Shown in pieces: positions 1 to 12,202 of a stretch of 64,000 nt of DNA (within the stretch, counting starts at the first letter, position 1; every line of letters begins with the position of its first letter). The DNA is from Xanthostigma xanthostigma (taxonomy: Eukaryota; Arthropoda; Insecta; Raphidioptera; Raphidiidae): positions 31,442,401 through 31,506,400 of the forward strand of contig OY754471.1 in the NCBI GenBank assembly GCA_963575645.1. The letters run 5' to 3'. The translations under genes were made by a program, and so were the position numbers. Below the pieces are notes generated by a model. The model made no database searches and was not told the DNA's origin. It was given only the letters and a program-made list of their open reading frames with translations.

Positions 1-1029
1 TAAATGGTGCCTAGTATTTTTGAACTAGTATGCTTTATTTATTTTGTCATATTCCCTTGCAACGCCAGTTTCTGTTTGTTATGGGGGCTCTTTTAAGTTG
101 ACAGTTGTTCGAGTAGGAGGCATATACACTTCTAGGCAACAATAAATATTTCAGTTTGTTCAATTTAATTATTTTATTTAATAAAATGACTCTTTCTCGG
201 AAAAGTCAGCCCTACTCAAAATTTTCAAGTTGATCAAATAAATTTGTCGCAATCAGAAACGATCTAAAATTTTATTATACGCGAGTTTTTTTTAATTGAC
301 TTCAAAAAAGAGGATGTTAGTTGTTCGACGCATATATTTTTTTCAGCCATAACTTTTCGAGGGGTTAACCAATTTGAAAAATTTCGACGCCATTTCGTTC
401 ATAATGTTCCCGGATTGGTACCATAATTTTTTTTTATAAAAATTGGTTTAGTTTTAAAACCAAACAAATTACATTCTTGAATCTAGATTTAAAGCTCAAA
501 GTTGTATCAGAAACTGAGCATATACTTAAGTCTTTCAGAAAGAATATTAGCTTCACTAAGGCGCTGCTATTGTTCACATTATATAGACCTGTTAGTAAAA
601 TCTGTGATTACCTGACCTTGTGTATATTAAATTGCATTAATAATATAATTATACAATATTTTTGGTGATTGTTTTAAAGATTTGATTTCGAAGAATTTAA
701 TTTCCACAGCTTTAAAATAAAGTAATCTATAAATTATTTTTAAGTGTATTGTTACTTTTTAACTAATTTTAATGGACTCTTTATACGTTTTGTAAATTAC
801 TGTATATATTGTATACTTTTATAAACTGTAATATCAGAACTGAAACAAAGTAGAAAGATCTTGATTTTTTAAAACTAGGTACTTGCGTCACATTTTAATT
901 CCATTATGTCACTTTTTACCATCTTTTTACAGAAGCGATGCACGACTTTCAGAAACTAATGCTGTATTGACGAAATAAACAAAGAGAACCAGTCACAAAT
1001 TTCGAGGAGGCATTTCAAAATGTAGGTAG
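1..1029. other. AT-rich non-coding stretch
   Basis: No credible coding region, RNA gene or organised repeat is visible. The only longer open frame here lacks an ATG start and resembles nothing I recognise. Confidence 0.6.
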
Positions 1030-1037
1030 GTATTGAA

Positions 1038-1348
1038 CAGTGGCGTAACTATGCCATCTGAGGCCCGTGGCAAATTCATTGGATGGGGCCCTCCCTTAAT
1101 ACAAAAAAGCTTCACGTTGTAGTTTCATCTTTATAAATAGTAAAGTAGATATTTGTATAATTCGTGTATGTTTTTGAGTTAATACCTAACTTAAATTGAT
1201 TAATTACAAAATTAATATTTTTTACCAAGTTTTGTAATAATTGTTAATTTTCTCCTGTCCTAACGGCCCCTTGGGCCGGGAGAAGGCATTCAGACCAGGG
1301 GGCCGTGACATATTTTGCCCGTTCTGCCACCGTACTGTTACGCCACTG
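1038..1348. mobile_element. hAT-type MITE with perfect 8-bp target duplication
   Basis: The element opens with CAGTGGCGTAACTATG and closes with the inverted counterpart GTTACGCCACTG. It is flanked on both sides by the identical octamer GTATTGAA (1030-1037 and 1349-1356). Eight-base duplications and CAGNGGCGTA-type ends are the hallmark of hAT transposons. At 311 bp and without an open frame it is a non-autonomous copy that would need a transposase from elsewhere. The GC-rich patches inside it (for example the GGGGCC and GGCCCC blocks) contrast with the AT-rich surroundings. Confidence 0.88.
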
Positions 1349-1356
1349 GTATTGAA

Positions 1357-1796
1357 TCTTGTATTATTGTATACCTGCTGAACAATGAAAGTCGACTCCC
1401 TGCGGCCGGGATGTATTCAAAATTTAATATCGTAACTATGGGAAAGTTCTTCTAATTTTCAAATTAGTGGAAATTGCGTTCGTCATTACTGTTTATGAAT
1501 TCAGATTATCGTATAGAATTTTATAAACACTGTGCAGTGCCTATGTGTAAATCCATATCCATAAGTGCACCAGAAAAACTATTACTTTGATATCAGGTAG
1601 GTAATATAAAAATATACTTACAAAGACAATTTGACGTTTCTAAGTTCCGCTGAACAATAATCCTTGTTTCTGGTAAAGAAATTTGCCACAATCAAAGAAT
1701 CTATCCTTGGTAAGCTAGAACTGTCTGTCTCCTTTGGTCCTTTCGGTTTCACTACGAAAACTTTCCAATGAAAAAAAGAAAATTTCAAATAAAAAT
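1357..1796. other. non-coding stretch
   Basis: Nothing recognisable; no supported gene on either strand. Confidence 0.5.
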
Positions 1797-1900
1797 GATA
1801 ATAAATAAAATTATCGACTAATTTTTCAGACAAATATATTGACAAAATTTTTGTTAATGTACCTATTTGTCTGAAAAATTGGTCGATAATTTTATTTTAA
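1797..1900. repeat. inverted Penelope-terminus fragment
   Basis: A hairpin whose two arms both read as the motif ATTATCGACYAATTTTTCAGACA. The same motif occurs at about 62930-62990 and 63625-63735 beside the GIY-YIG reading frame. It is therefore best read as a remnant of the terminal repeat of a Penelope-like element. The loop is about 35 bp. Confidence 0.55.
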
Positions 1901-4900
1901 TCAAAGATTTGAAAAATGATAATAATAATTAGGTATGTCTTTTGCGTTAGGATTAAAGCTTGGGAAAACAAATATTTACCTATTAAATGAAAAGTATTTG
2001 TTTTTAAAGTATCTATATTTTTAAACTGTTTATATAATATTCATATAAAGGATGTCCCCTGTTAGTTGTTAATTTTCAGTACCCAAAAATAATTGAGAAA
2101 AATAGTATATATAGAAGATGATGAACAACAAATAAACAAATGTGACCTAGTGGATTTAATATCATGTCCGGCAAAAGCGAGATTAATATTTTTTAGTTCT
2201 CAGCTTAGGGTTGCTACCTCAGATCTAGATTTTGCCCAGAGAATGTCAGCGAGGGGGGAGAGATGGTGCTAATCTGTATATTCAAAGTCTTCAAAATATA
2301 TAGATTCTTTAACATTTCATAGATTGATAATATATAAAATTACAATTTGGATAAACGAGCTTAAAAATCATTTTTTCACAGCTATAATTATATACTGGAC
2401 TTGATTGAAGTCGACGATTTTTCGTACGTCCCCTCAGTTTTCGATCGGATCATTTCTTATCTTCGGAACTCTACATCATTTTTTAATTTTATAAAAAGAA
2501 ATTTTAAGAAATATCGGCAAAACTCCTTGGCCCACAGAAATTTGCGTTTGATCGGAGACACAGAGATCGTCTCCAAGGCCAGGAGACTTCGGGTGAGGTC
2601 CGGAGAGGTGGCAACCCTATCTCAGTTTCTCAAAACTGGTATGTATGTTCAGAAAATATACATGGTTCGAATTCCAAATAATCTTAAAAAATAATTAACA
2701 GGAAATAGTATTCATCGATTGGGTCGTAGTATTTAACGGTAACGTCATCTTCCATATACCCGATAAATAAATCGATATTACAAATATTTTTTACAGGTCA
2801 TCCATTCTTACAAGTTATTTATTTCAATCAATAATAGTAATATAATCTAAAAATGAGTGACTAGATCTAGTATCGATTTTAAAATACATAAAGTAGGTAG
2901 GTACTGTATTTTGAAATCGATTAGTTATGATCTTATCAATATAATTATTTTTTTGGTTTCCTACTGATCTTTGTCACCATTGAAATTTAGGAACATTCTT
3001 ATTTATAATGAGAAGAGTACTAGTGTAAAGCTAGTTGTATTTTCAGTACGCAGGTGTCCCAGCACTTCAAGATTTTATTCCCGAACTGATTTTGATTTAA
3101 AATATCATATACCAACACGGGTCCGATTCTCGTTTCTAACGAAGCTATGAACATTTGAAATATTGTCACTTTCAACATAACACAGATCCGCATAGTAAAT
3201 GGTGATAAGTTTTGGGTTTTAAAAAGCAGAGAATACAGTTTTATATCGTGTTGAGAATAAAATATCGAAGTTATGATATCAAGTCGTTATAATTGAGACA
3301 TGTCTGGGTTGGCAGTCATTTTGCTACCGGGCAACTTTTTTTAACCAGCCTCAATAACAAGTCTGTTTTGACAATCGTGAGTCCAAAAAGCCTAATTTAG
3401 TTAAACTAACGAATTTTTAATTTTTGGTGGCCCCTCTGTTTCATTTACTGACTGATTTATGATGTCAGGGATAAACTTCACCGGACACTGGACACAGGAC
3501 ACTGGTTCGCTAGAAATTTGCCTAGTTGCTTGCCAGTCCTGCACCGTGACTACGCTGATGGTGATTATTTCAAATTAATCAGTGAGGGTCATATTCAAGT
3601 AGATATGATTTTTTTAAACTTATAATAAGAATAAGATCCTATGGTTATCACAAAGTCGTGGGATACCCTTACATTATTATTATTATTTATAAATTTAAAC
3701 GAATAATCTACAGTTTGCACACGATTTCTGTACAAATGAAGTTACACAACTTTTTTTGTTTTTCCTTTTATTTGCATGTCTAATTATTGTAAAAAAATAA
3801 TTAACGGCTAATTCAACAGTAAAGCATTTGCAACTTTTAACTGCAATCTGTAAAAATCTCTACAAGTTTTAAAAAGCATCTGCTTAAAAATAATAGAATT
3901 TTATACTATTCTAAAAAACAAATTATTATCAAAAATAATATCTTGAAAACAAAAAAAATTCTTGGTAAGTATTTTTTGAATAAATACAAAATAAAAAGAA
4001 ACATATTATATTATATTGAAAAATCACAATTACGCTGACAGAAATTAGGTCTATATAATATAAGTGGGCAAAAATTTGCCAGAATATACTTTTTGTAATA
4101 CTTGCATTGAAAGTGAAACGTTACGTACATGTTTTCGAATTCAAAAGTTGTTTTTTATGCAAATGACCTAAAAATAAATGTCGCGCATGCGCAGATCAAA
4201 AGTGAAGTGTTCTCGTCTCATGGGAAATTTTTATCGGCTCGAAATTATATCGGACAGAGTTTGTCTAGTCTGCAATATTATATTTACGGCGTTTTTTTTT
4301 TTTTTTTTTTTTTCAGTGCACATATTACAAAAAGTACTGTGTTACTTAAGCGAAATTGGCGATTGCGATTTGGGTGAAGCAAACATCCTCCTCGTCCGCC
4401 TTTGCCAATTTTCTGCCCTTGTAACTGAATGCACTATTGTTTATTATATTATAAAGCAGTAATTTTCTGTTCTGTGTGCTTTATTATGTACCTATTTTAT
4501 TGGTGTATTTAGATCGAAAAGTACACTTTGCTGTAAAAAATCACTTTCTGGCTGAGATGCATGCACTATTTTTTTGATCGGAAGTTTGGAACCGTGCTAA
4601 CAGACATACAAATGAAGACTTTACTAAAACATGTTTTTCGCACTGCGGGGATCTCAAGGAAAATATTGTAAAAAGTGAATTTTGACCTAATTTAAAAATA
4701 TTTCCTCACTTGCGGAGGTGGAATGGTAAAATATAGTGTAATAATTTTTTCTAGCTAGAAGAATAAATTTTCTTCCAACGACATGATGATTTATTTCGCG
4801 TTATGGTAATAACAGCTGGCGAATTCCTTTTCCATAAGACATACTTTTCTGTCATTTACATACCTAAAAGACACAGGTAGAGAAGTCACCTCCGAAGCTA

Positions 4901-4974
4901 CAGAGGTTGCATTTTTACAAGCCTGGTTTCAAGCGGATAAGATCGTGAATTCATTTCAGTTTATATCATACTAG
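1901..4974. other. AT-rich non-coding stretch
   Basis: No gene is supported. The longest open frame (2401-2694, plus) starts at a TTG and matches no family I know. A poly(T) tract lies at about 4293-4313, and an isolated GCGCATGCGC palindrome sits at 4183-4192. Confidence 0.5.
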
Positions 4975-5117
4975 AGCAACCACCCGGTTTCACCCGGGTG
5001 TAAAAGAACCAATGGGGGGGGGGCATGAGTACGCACATTCATCTTAGTTTACCGAGATGAATGTTGTGTCCAAATTTCATGATGATCGGAGTTACCGTTC
5101 AAAAGTTTTTACAACAT
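4975..5117 (+). repeat. dispersed repeat starting CCCGGTTTCACCCGGG (copy 1)
   Basis: This shares a long direct similarity with 14165-14318, including the blocks GTTTCACCCGGGTG, GAGTACGCAC, ACCGAGATGAATGTTG and TTCAAAAGTTTTT. Such hairpin-headed sequences followed by a TGATGATCGG block are common as short interspersed fragments in arthropod genomes. The class (LINE-derived or Helitron-like) cannot be settled here. It contains a run of nine or more G. Confidence 0.65.
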
Positions 5118-6354
5118 TTTTCATTGATGCTCCGCGCCTATTGGTCGTAGCATGATATAGCCTTCCCCGATAAATGGGCTATCCAACAAAAAAAAAATTT
5201 CAATTCAAACCAGTAATTCCTGAGATTAGCGCGTTCAACCAAACAAACTCTTCAGCTTTATATAACAGTATAGATTATGAAAGGACGAATATTATTTGTC
5301 AAATACACCAGTCGTGGAAATATTTTCATAATTATTTGTGTTCTTATTTGACTCTTATTGTTAAATTATCTTGAAATGTTTAGTTCGTAGTAGGTATTAG
5401 TCCACAGGAATTTTTGATTCGCTTAAATGTTATCATTTTATGCGATAAAATAGTACTCAAAAGTTTAAATAAAAACACGATCCGTTATGTTTACTCACTG
5501 TGACGTCATTCTTGTAGTATACAAGAAAGTAAAAGTACGGTTCGGTATCGTTTACTCACGTGTGCGTGTCGTGTGTTTTAAACTATCACTATCCATCATG
5601 GCGGGCACCGTTTATTGACGTCACAAAATTGCATTTTTAAAATTAAAATAATACACCAAACTCGTGTTTTTGCGAATACAAACTGATAAATTCTGATTTC
5701 TTATTTTATATATTATCATATTCACATAATTTAATCACTTTTATTTTTTATAATGTCAAATATCCTTTTATTTTGTTTGTCAAGTACATTCTGATACTTG
5801 GACTCAGGCCCACGCGCGCGCTGTACATATGGGGCAAAGTCGTGTGGTGCACGGCGGCTCTGAGGCATTGAAATATTTCAAACGTGAGAAAGGTCATATA
5901 GTTAACAATGAAAATGTATGAAGAAAAAAAAAAAAGAAATTGCGATCTATTATGTTTATAAAAATTGGGAACGAAATATATCAAAAATGCACAAGGGCTC
6001 CAAAAGAGCCAGACGCGGGCCTGCTGGGAGTTTGTAATGCCATAGTAACGAAAATTCATAATAGTGATAACATGCATCGAAGAAAATGTTTTTTTATGCG
6101 ATAGAATTCCTATTTTTAGTTAATTTTCAATATCACTACAGTGAACTGAAATTTTCTAAATAGACCTATTAATATATATAAATACAATAAAATAGTTTCT
6201 CTTTAAATAAACTGCAGTAGGTACATTATAAAATTTAATAATGTAGTTTTGGCTATAACATGAAATTGGTTTGTTCAATTCTTTACAATCACAGATAAAT
6301 TCGACATTTCAGTAATTTATTCATTAAATAACGTTTCATTTATAATCGCAAGTA
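5118..6354. other. non-coding stretch with CRE/ATGGCGG block
   Basis: TGACGTCA occurs at 5501-5508 and 5617-5624, and ATGGCGG at 5598-5604. The same pairing recurs in repeats near 25.95, 40.7 and 55 kb. A minus-strand open frame (5748-6077) has no family match that I can support. Confidence 0.45.
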
Positions 6355-7002
6355 CAGTAGGACCTCGATAAGTTAAAAACATCTGTAACTTAAAAATTTT
6401 TTGAATTCCCTTCCCCTCAAAGCCTAAAACCACCATTACTTAAACCTCGATCACTTTAAAAAAATTGGTTGTCTGTAAAGTCGGTTTACGGACGATAGTT
6501 TTACGTGATAACGTCATAAAGAAACATTGAAATGCGTACAAGCCGACGCTTGGGCCGATCGTGCCTCTCTATCGCTTATACCGCGCTCTCGCTTGCACGC
6601 TCAGCCTCAGGCGGAACGTGACACTTTTTCGTGCGTGCAGCCGGTGTTTCATCAATTTATAAGACGTTATCACGTCAAAACAAATATTTTGAGCATTGCC
6701 CCTAGATAACTTAAAACAAACAAAAGGTTTTGCGAGAACTTTATTAATTTTCACTTCAGTCTTTCACTAAATCGCTTTACGTATTGCTATGCGCATGAAA
6801 TATTAATTAACGAGTGATAAAAATATTTAATTGAATCTAATTGAATAAATAAATAGATATAACATTTATTAGCAATTTATTAGAACAGTTAAACCTCGTT
6901 AAGTTAAAAATTGAGCTTCCAAAACCTCTCTAACTTCAACTCTAGATAACTTAAATTTTTTAACGTTACCCTTGAACTTTAACTTATCGATGTTCTATAC
7001 TG
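6355..7002. mobile_element. pogo-like non-autonomous element, interrupted by element M
   Basis: Ends are CAGTAGGACCTCGATAAG and, inverted, CAGTATAGAACATCGATAAG, flanked by TA on both sides (6353-6354 and 7003-7004). CAGT-ACCTCGATAA termini with TA duplication match the pogo branch of the Tc1/mariner superfamily. A second, degenerate pogo-like head (CAGTTAAACCTCGTTAAG) sits inside at about 6887, suggesting either two nested copies or an internal duplication. No transposase frame remains. Element M copy 1 is inserted within it. Confidence 0.75.
6465..6676 (-). mobile_element. element M, copy 1 (short form)
   Basis: It begins TTGGTTGTCTGTAAAG and ends GACGTTATCACGTC, lying between an A7 tract and AAAA. 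Compared with the other copies it is complete but short. It keeps the shared core GCGTGCAGCCGGTGTTTCAT and the subterminal ACGTGATAACGT at both ends in inverted orientation. No reading frame of its own. It is younger than the pogo-like host element it interrupts. Confidence 0.75.
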
Positions 7003-7120
7003 TATCTTATTTACACTGAATTGCAGAACACACTGTCAAAAACCTGAGATGATAATGATCTTAGCTTGTGATAATATATTTACATAATATTACAAAATGC
7101 AAGAATAGTCTTGAAAGTCG

Positions 7121-7529
7121 TTGCACACGAGGCTGGTTTTGTCGCTAAATTCCTTGCTAGATTTGGCTGCTAGGTTTCAAGCATGTTGTGGCGCTTGATT
7201 TCGCGGTGGCTTCTGTGTTTGATTTACGGGATGCGTGTTTTGAAGATGGATTTGGTGCGCGCGCAGTGACAGTTCTAATGTTAACAAAAGTGATGTGTAT
7301 TGTCTCTGAACAGTATACACACTAGGGCGCCAGGTTTGTCCATGTCGCCCACGTGACAAGATACTGTTTTCTGATTGGTTCTTGCTCAAAACAAGCATGA
7401 AAAATACCCCCGGTTCTAATTTTGAAATTCATATGTGAACACGGAAGTGACGTTATTTCCATCCTTGCAGTCAGCGCAAGTTTCAGCAACGAATCCAGCG
7501 ACAAAACTAGCCTAGTGTACAGCGGCTTT
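7121..7529. mobile_element. inverted-repeat element, class unknown
   Basis: The left end (GTTGCACACGAGGCTGG then TTTTGTCGCT) pairs with the right end (AGCGACAAAACTAGCCTAG then TGTACAGC) as imperfect inverted repeats of about 50 bp. The open frames inside (both minus) lie in the repeat and have no family features. No clean target duplication is visible, so the superfamily is left open. Confidence 0.55.
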
Positions 7530-8019
7530 AATGTTGATGTCAAACTTTTTATTATGTAGAACATTAGACTGCATACAAAAAACTAAACAAAAAGTTTGAT
7601 CTATATAGTAAAACTTCATAATTTATGAAGAAAAATTTTGATGACTAAAGAACATTGTTTCGAAGGGCAAATTATGCAAAAAATTAGGTGATATATGAAC
7701 ACAGTTTAAAAAAAAATGCATTCAATTGAGTACGATCCATTAATATTTCTAAAAAAATATTTTATTAATGAAGAACAATGCAAGGATTCTAAAGATATTT
7801 CCAAAGGAGATTGTGTGACAACTCAGCTCTCATTTTGCAAAACATCCGTTGTGTATTTGGAATCTGATGTAATGAATGTTGATTTTTAAACATTTTCGAA
7901 TGCGAATATTGACATGAAAAGTTGGGATGGTAAATTTTTTTCTCGGACCTCACTGAGTCAGGTATCATTGAACGTGTTTCTTAAAAATTGAATCGGTATG
8001 CTAACATTTTCTTATCTAC
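7530..8019. other. non-coding stretch
   Basis: AT-rich; nothing recognisable. Confidence 0.5.
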
Positions 8020-8290
8020 ATAAAAACACAGATAAATTCTAAGCAAGAAGCTTTGAGGTTATACTTAAAAACAATAATGACAGCTGTACGCGCTATTAGC
8101 TAAAATGTAATAGGGTTGCTATGGAAACGACATCTAAACAACAGTTGATCGGTTGTTTTTGCTTTACTACCAAACGAACGTACGAATTTCCCTTATTGTA
8201 GCATGTAATCCCACCAAGGAGAAATGTTAGACTTTCTGCCTTACAATTGGTGCCGAAAGTATGCACTTTCAATCGAGGTATGAAGAACAA
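8020..8290 (+). repeat. dispersed repeat with X-box-like motif (copy 1)
   Basis: About 270 bp matches 19765-20030 in the same orientation at high similarity, including TAAGCAAGAAGCTTTGAG, TTGTTTTTGCTTTACTACC, AGACTTTCTGCCTTACAATT and AAAGTATGCACTTTC. Both copies carry GTTGCTATGGAAAC (here 8115-8128), which fits the RFX X-box pattern GTTRCYATGGNAAC. No terminal structure was found, so the transposon class is unknown. Confidence 0.7.
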
Positions 8291-8691
8291 AATATTGATT
8301 GCTGAGATTGTACTAACGTTACAAAATTATTGCTGCTTTCTTCAAAATGGTTGATTTTAATGGATTTCATGATTTTTTGGAATGTTCGCATCCTCCACAT
8401 ACATGTTGAGCTAAAATGAGTTCGACATATTCATCCATTTCAATATTGTATATTATTCTAACATACTTTTCATTTGTTATCTTTGTGACATTAAAATACG
8501 CGGGAAAATAGTAAACAATCGCACTAACAAATGTGGAGTTCGTGAGCTTGTTGCGCCGTGCGCGCGTCTTCCATAACGTTTTTGTTGCGAACAGGGTGGT
8601 TATGTGGAACAACACACAGTAGTCTGCAGTGTTGCAAGCACCAAGCAGAAAGCATTCCAAACTTATGTTTCAGAATACTATTTCATAGTTA

Positions 8692-9166
8692 CAACCACGA
8701 AGTCTGTAACAAGGAGACCTAGCTTCCTAGAGTACGCTAGCGGGTATGCTTGCCATAAGTGAAAGTGTCTGCAGTTCAGAGAGAGAACGCTGCAAACGTT
8801 CCGTATCATTATATATGTTTACTCAAATCAGCATTGTTTTGTATCATTAGTTACCATAGAGATAAGTAACTGTTCTCTCTCTGAATTGCAGACACTTTCA
8901 CGGTTCACTCGCGTACTCTAGTCTAATATCTCTATGTTCGATACGGACCGTTTTCAGGCGCACTCGAGATGGTGCTGTTATCATACTTGGGAAAACTTTG
9001 GTTCTTTCCACCTGTTTTCGCCATAGTTACCAAACTTGTTTAACTTCACAGACACTACATACATGCAAGCAATGAACGTGTGCGTTACCCAGTAGCTGAC
9101 TGGTTCATGCGACAGATATCAGTCCACCGCTATGCTCCAGCTGGGTCTCTTGGTTAGACTTCGTGG
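8692..9166. mobile_element. MITE-like element with nested inverted repeats
   Basis: The outer arms are ACCACGAAGTCTGTAACAAG at the left and the inverted CTTGGTTAGACTTCGTGGT at the right. An inner pair (AAGTGTCTGCAGTTCAGAGA near 8761 and TCTGAATTGCAGACACTTTC near 8879) forms a second hairpin, with GAGTACGCTAG and CGCGTACTCTAG outside it. TTA flanks both ends (8689-8691, 9167-9169), but the first bases of the two ends differ, so a 3-bp duplication is only possible. No coding region. Confidence 0.6.
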
Positions 9167-9168
9167 TT

Positions 9169-10984
9169 AGAACTTTAGTTTATACTCCTGATGATAAAAT
9201 AGTAATCTAAACTGTGCATTGAGTACAATTAAATTAGTAGTGTTGCGTTATTCATTTATTATTTAATCATGTTTTACTGAGTGCCAAGTGAAGAATTAAT
9301 TCATACTAAATTTTGTTTTGAAGATAATTTGAAAGTCGAAACTCAAGGAACATAAAAAACGAGTTACAAAAACTCCATAAATAAATTAAATTATTCACTA
9401 AGCTTTGTCTTTCTGAAAATACATCTAAAATGAATCCACGGCAAAAATTCGACTTATTTGAAAAACTCAAGTTCAACTGAAAATTTTCTTTTAATATGTT
9501 TGAGTTTTAATTCTTTACATAAATAAAATATTGAACAAACCAACATATGTTAATTAATAGGACTAATACTATTACAGTGAAATAGTTTTATAGTGATAAT
9601 AAAAAAGACGTTTAAGTGTAAAATATAATTTCTGGTATTTGTCCATCCTCCACAGAAGTACCATTATTATTTCCGGCTGCATACGCAAATTGAAAAGTAA
9701 CTTTGCCTCCTTGGGTACAGTCCATCGTCACCTTTCGGACCCCTTTAGTACCATAATGGGAATCAGTACCCTGCAATTTACATCAGATCATTATAAAACA
9801 GTAGTACAATACAATATTTTAATTCTCATTGCAATTGATTAAAATTACACTTAGATCACGGTTGTTACGGATGTCAATTATTCGATGATCACGAATGAGA
9901 ATATGAATTTTCAGGAGATAACGAAATAATCGATTAACAATTAGGGATCGACCAATATGATTTTTACGCATCGGTATACCTATAATAGATTATCGGTATT
10001 GGCCGATCAAAGGCTACAGAAGATATTTTAAAGTTTTTGCACTCAAAGTTTCTCAAAATCAATAAAAGACATTTTAAATATAAAAACATATGGTCGTGAT
10101 TTTTGCGCAATAATATAAACGTATTATTTGCTTTTTATTTTACGTTGACTTTTGTGTTCGATAATAGCGCGGAATTAAAAATATTTCTAAAAATGAAAGA
10201 AACTTACTCTAAAATCTGTGACTTTATCTATATAGCAGTTATAATTAGTCATCTTCGCGCATATAGGCTGTGTGCACGAAGCCTATTAGCGCTGCTAGTG
10301 GGTAATAGAGAATTATTGAACTAACTTTTTATGGAAATCGCGACATGTTTCTATGGCGATAAGTCAAAAACTTTAGTTGGCCATGATGTGTCAAAAAAAT
10401 GTAATAAGGAAAACTGATGTTAATTTGTTTACACTGACAGCGGAACGTCAAATTAGGACGCCAATGGTCTTTATTTTACTTAAATCGCCATCAGCGCAAC
10501 AGCCTGGAACACAACAGGCATTTCCAGATCGCTTAGTTTTCCTATGTTTTCTTTGTAATTAAAAAACTTTATAAAATTATAACTATTTTCACTTTTAATA
10601 AACATTGCTCACTGACATACGGAAAATTGGAGATCGAAGTTTCTCCTGGTGCTCACCACAAACGCTCGCATCGAAAAATTTGTAACTCCGCCTCCGTGCA
10701 CATAGCCCATAAGCAATATATTTGTGACAAAGAGAGCTTCTATCAAAATTCTATGTCGCTTTATGTATTAATGATGACCTTTTATGTAATAAAGATATAT
10801 AGGTACTCATGTACCTTAATTATTATTTTTTTTTTTTAATATCACAAAAACTTGTTTGGTGTTTTACATACTTTTATTAGGCATTAAAAGAGATAGCAGT
10901 ATTATTATTAGGTCGATGACAATATTGCAGTACACATTACTGTTCTTTGCTTTGCGAAAATATGTATGATAATAATAGGAGGCA
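9169..10984. other. AT-rich non-coding stretch
   Basis: Small open frames on the plus strand (around 9.64, 10.1, 10.4 and 10.6 kb) show no domain, no homology I recognise and no convincing splice signals. Nothing else is seen. Confidence 0.5.
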
Positions 10985-11330
10985 TGTTTCAACTCTCGAA
11001 TCAATTCGCTCTCGGTTTCGATTTACCTAAATACAGTATTTCGTAGAACAGATCCAGATAAAAGACAAGTAATCGAATTCAATACTGTGCAAATGCGATG
11101 CATTAGTATTTCAGGCGGTTAGGTACTATGCGAGTGAAGACACAATTCATTCGATCTGTCTGTGTATACTGTATTCAATATAATATTTTTAATGAATGAA
11201 TTTAGCTCTCGTTTTCGATTGTGAGACTTGAGAATGTCACCTGCATGAAGTGCTTCATAGAACAAACGCAGATAAAAGACGTAAGTAGTCATATTCAATA
11301 CTGTGAATTTGAGTGATTATGCTAGCTGAT
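10985..11330 (+). repeat. diverged tandem duplication, unit about 210 bp
   Basis: Two copies share CTCTCGNTTTCGATT, CATAGAACA or CGTAGAACA, CAGATAAAAGAC and TTCAATACTGTG in the same order (about 10985-11100 and 11200-11325). They are too diverged to show terminal structure. Confidence 0.5.
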
Positions 11331-11503
11331 GAGAACTGAGAGACACTTGCAAGCACGTGTTTTAAATAGCAAAGAAAGAGCGTAGTATAAAAATCATTCG
11401 AATGATTTTGAATAACTTCTTGAGATATCTCGAGCTATTTTAATAACGGAATACTTTTAATATTTTCACTTGAAATATTCTTAATTAATAAATAATCTCT
11501 ACT

Positions 11504-11742
11504 TAGTGTGTTAAGAAAACTAGACATAGTCAATAGTGGTGCCACATCATGTTTTTAACATACTAAACTAATGAACTATGATCTGTTATCGCTAATTTCT
11601 TGAATCAAAATACATCCATTCTATTTTTTTTAAAATATATTTTAGTAATTAATTTGATTCAAGCACTTAGTAATTATAATACCATAGTTCATTAGTTTGG
11701 CATGCTTATCATCACTATGTTTTGTTTTCTTGACACTAATCA
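11504..11742. repeat. long hairpin (palindromic MITE-like)
   Basis: The left arm carries AAGAAAAC, CATAGTCAATAGT, ACTAATGAACTATG and CTTGAATCAAA. The right arm carries the reverse complements TTTGATTCAAG, CATAGTTCATTAGT and GTTTTCTT. It has no coding potential and lies about 460 bp from the BTBD1/2-like exon, inside the presumed intron. Confidence 0.6.
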
Positions 11743-12181
11743 TCGATGGCACCATAACATGACAGAATTTCTATGATGCATTGCATGATTTGGCATAGGA
11801 TTTATTTGTATCTTATCCTAAGGCAAATGTAAGACAAAGATAAAAAATGTGTAATAAAAAGAAATTAATAACTTTTTTGTTTACACTTTTTCTTGGATCT
11901 TAATTTTCTTTTTAATGAAATTATTTCGTCTTTGTAAAGTATAATTAATTAAATTCGCATGGGTGCGCAATTTAGATAGTTTAAGGACTTCCTTTGAAGC
12001 CGCCTCTGTTTAAAGAATATTTTTATTTTTAGATTAATATGTAGGTAGGTATAAATATTGTAATTTTTCATACTTCAACAAACTAAATATAAATTCATTG
12101 GACGCTTTAGGTAAGTAGTAGGTATGTGAATTAAAATATAAATAGAAAGGTACTTTAATTTTTTGGAATCAAGCCCAGTAC

Positions 12182-12202
12182 TTAATAAAAAAATATACTA
12201 AC
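12182..12202 (-). other. splice donor and start of intron, BTBD1/2-like gene
   Basis: On the minus strand the exon ends CTTTGAAG and continues GTTAGTATATTTTTTT. The position coincides with the point where similarity to BTBD1/2 proteins stops (after ATLK), which supports a real intron. The acceptor was not identified between 1 and 12180. Confidence 0.7.

Noticed and set aside
2401..2694. 97-codon plus-strand open frame
   Set aside because: Starts at TTG, no recognisable domain, no splice signals that fit, surrounded by AT-rich DNA.
5748..6077. 109-codon minus-strand open frame
   Set aside because: Aromatic-rich composition from AT-rich DNA, no domain; possibly part of a repeat but not supportable as a gene.
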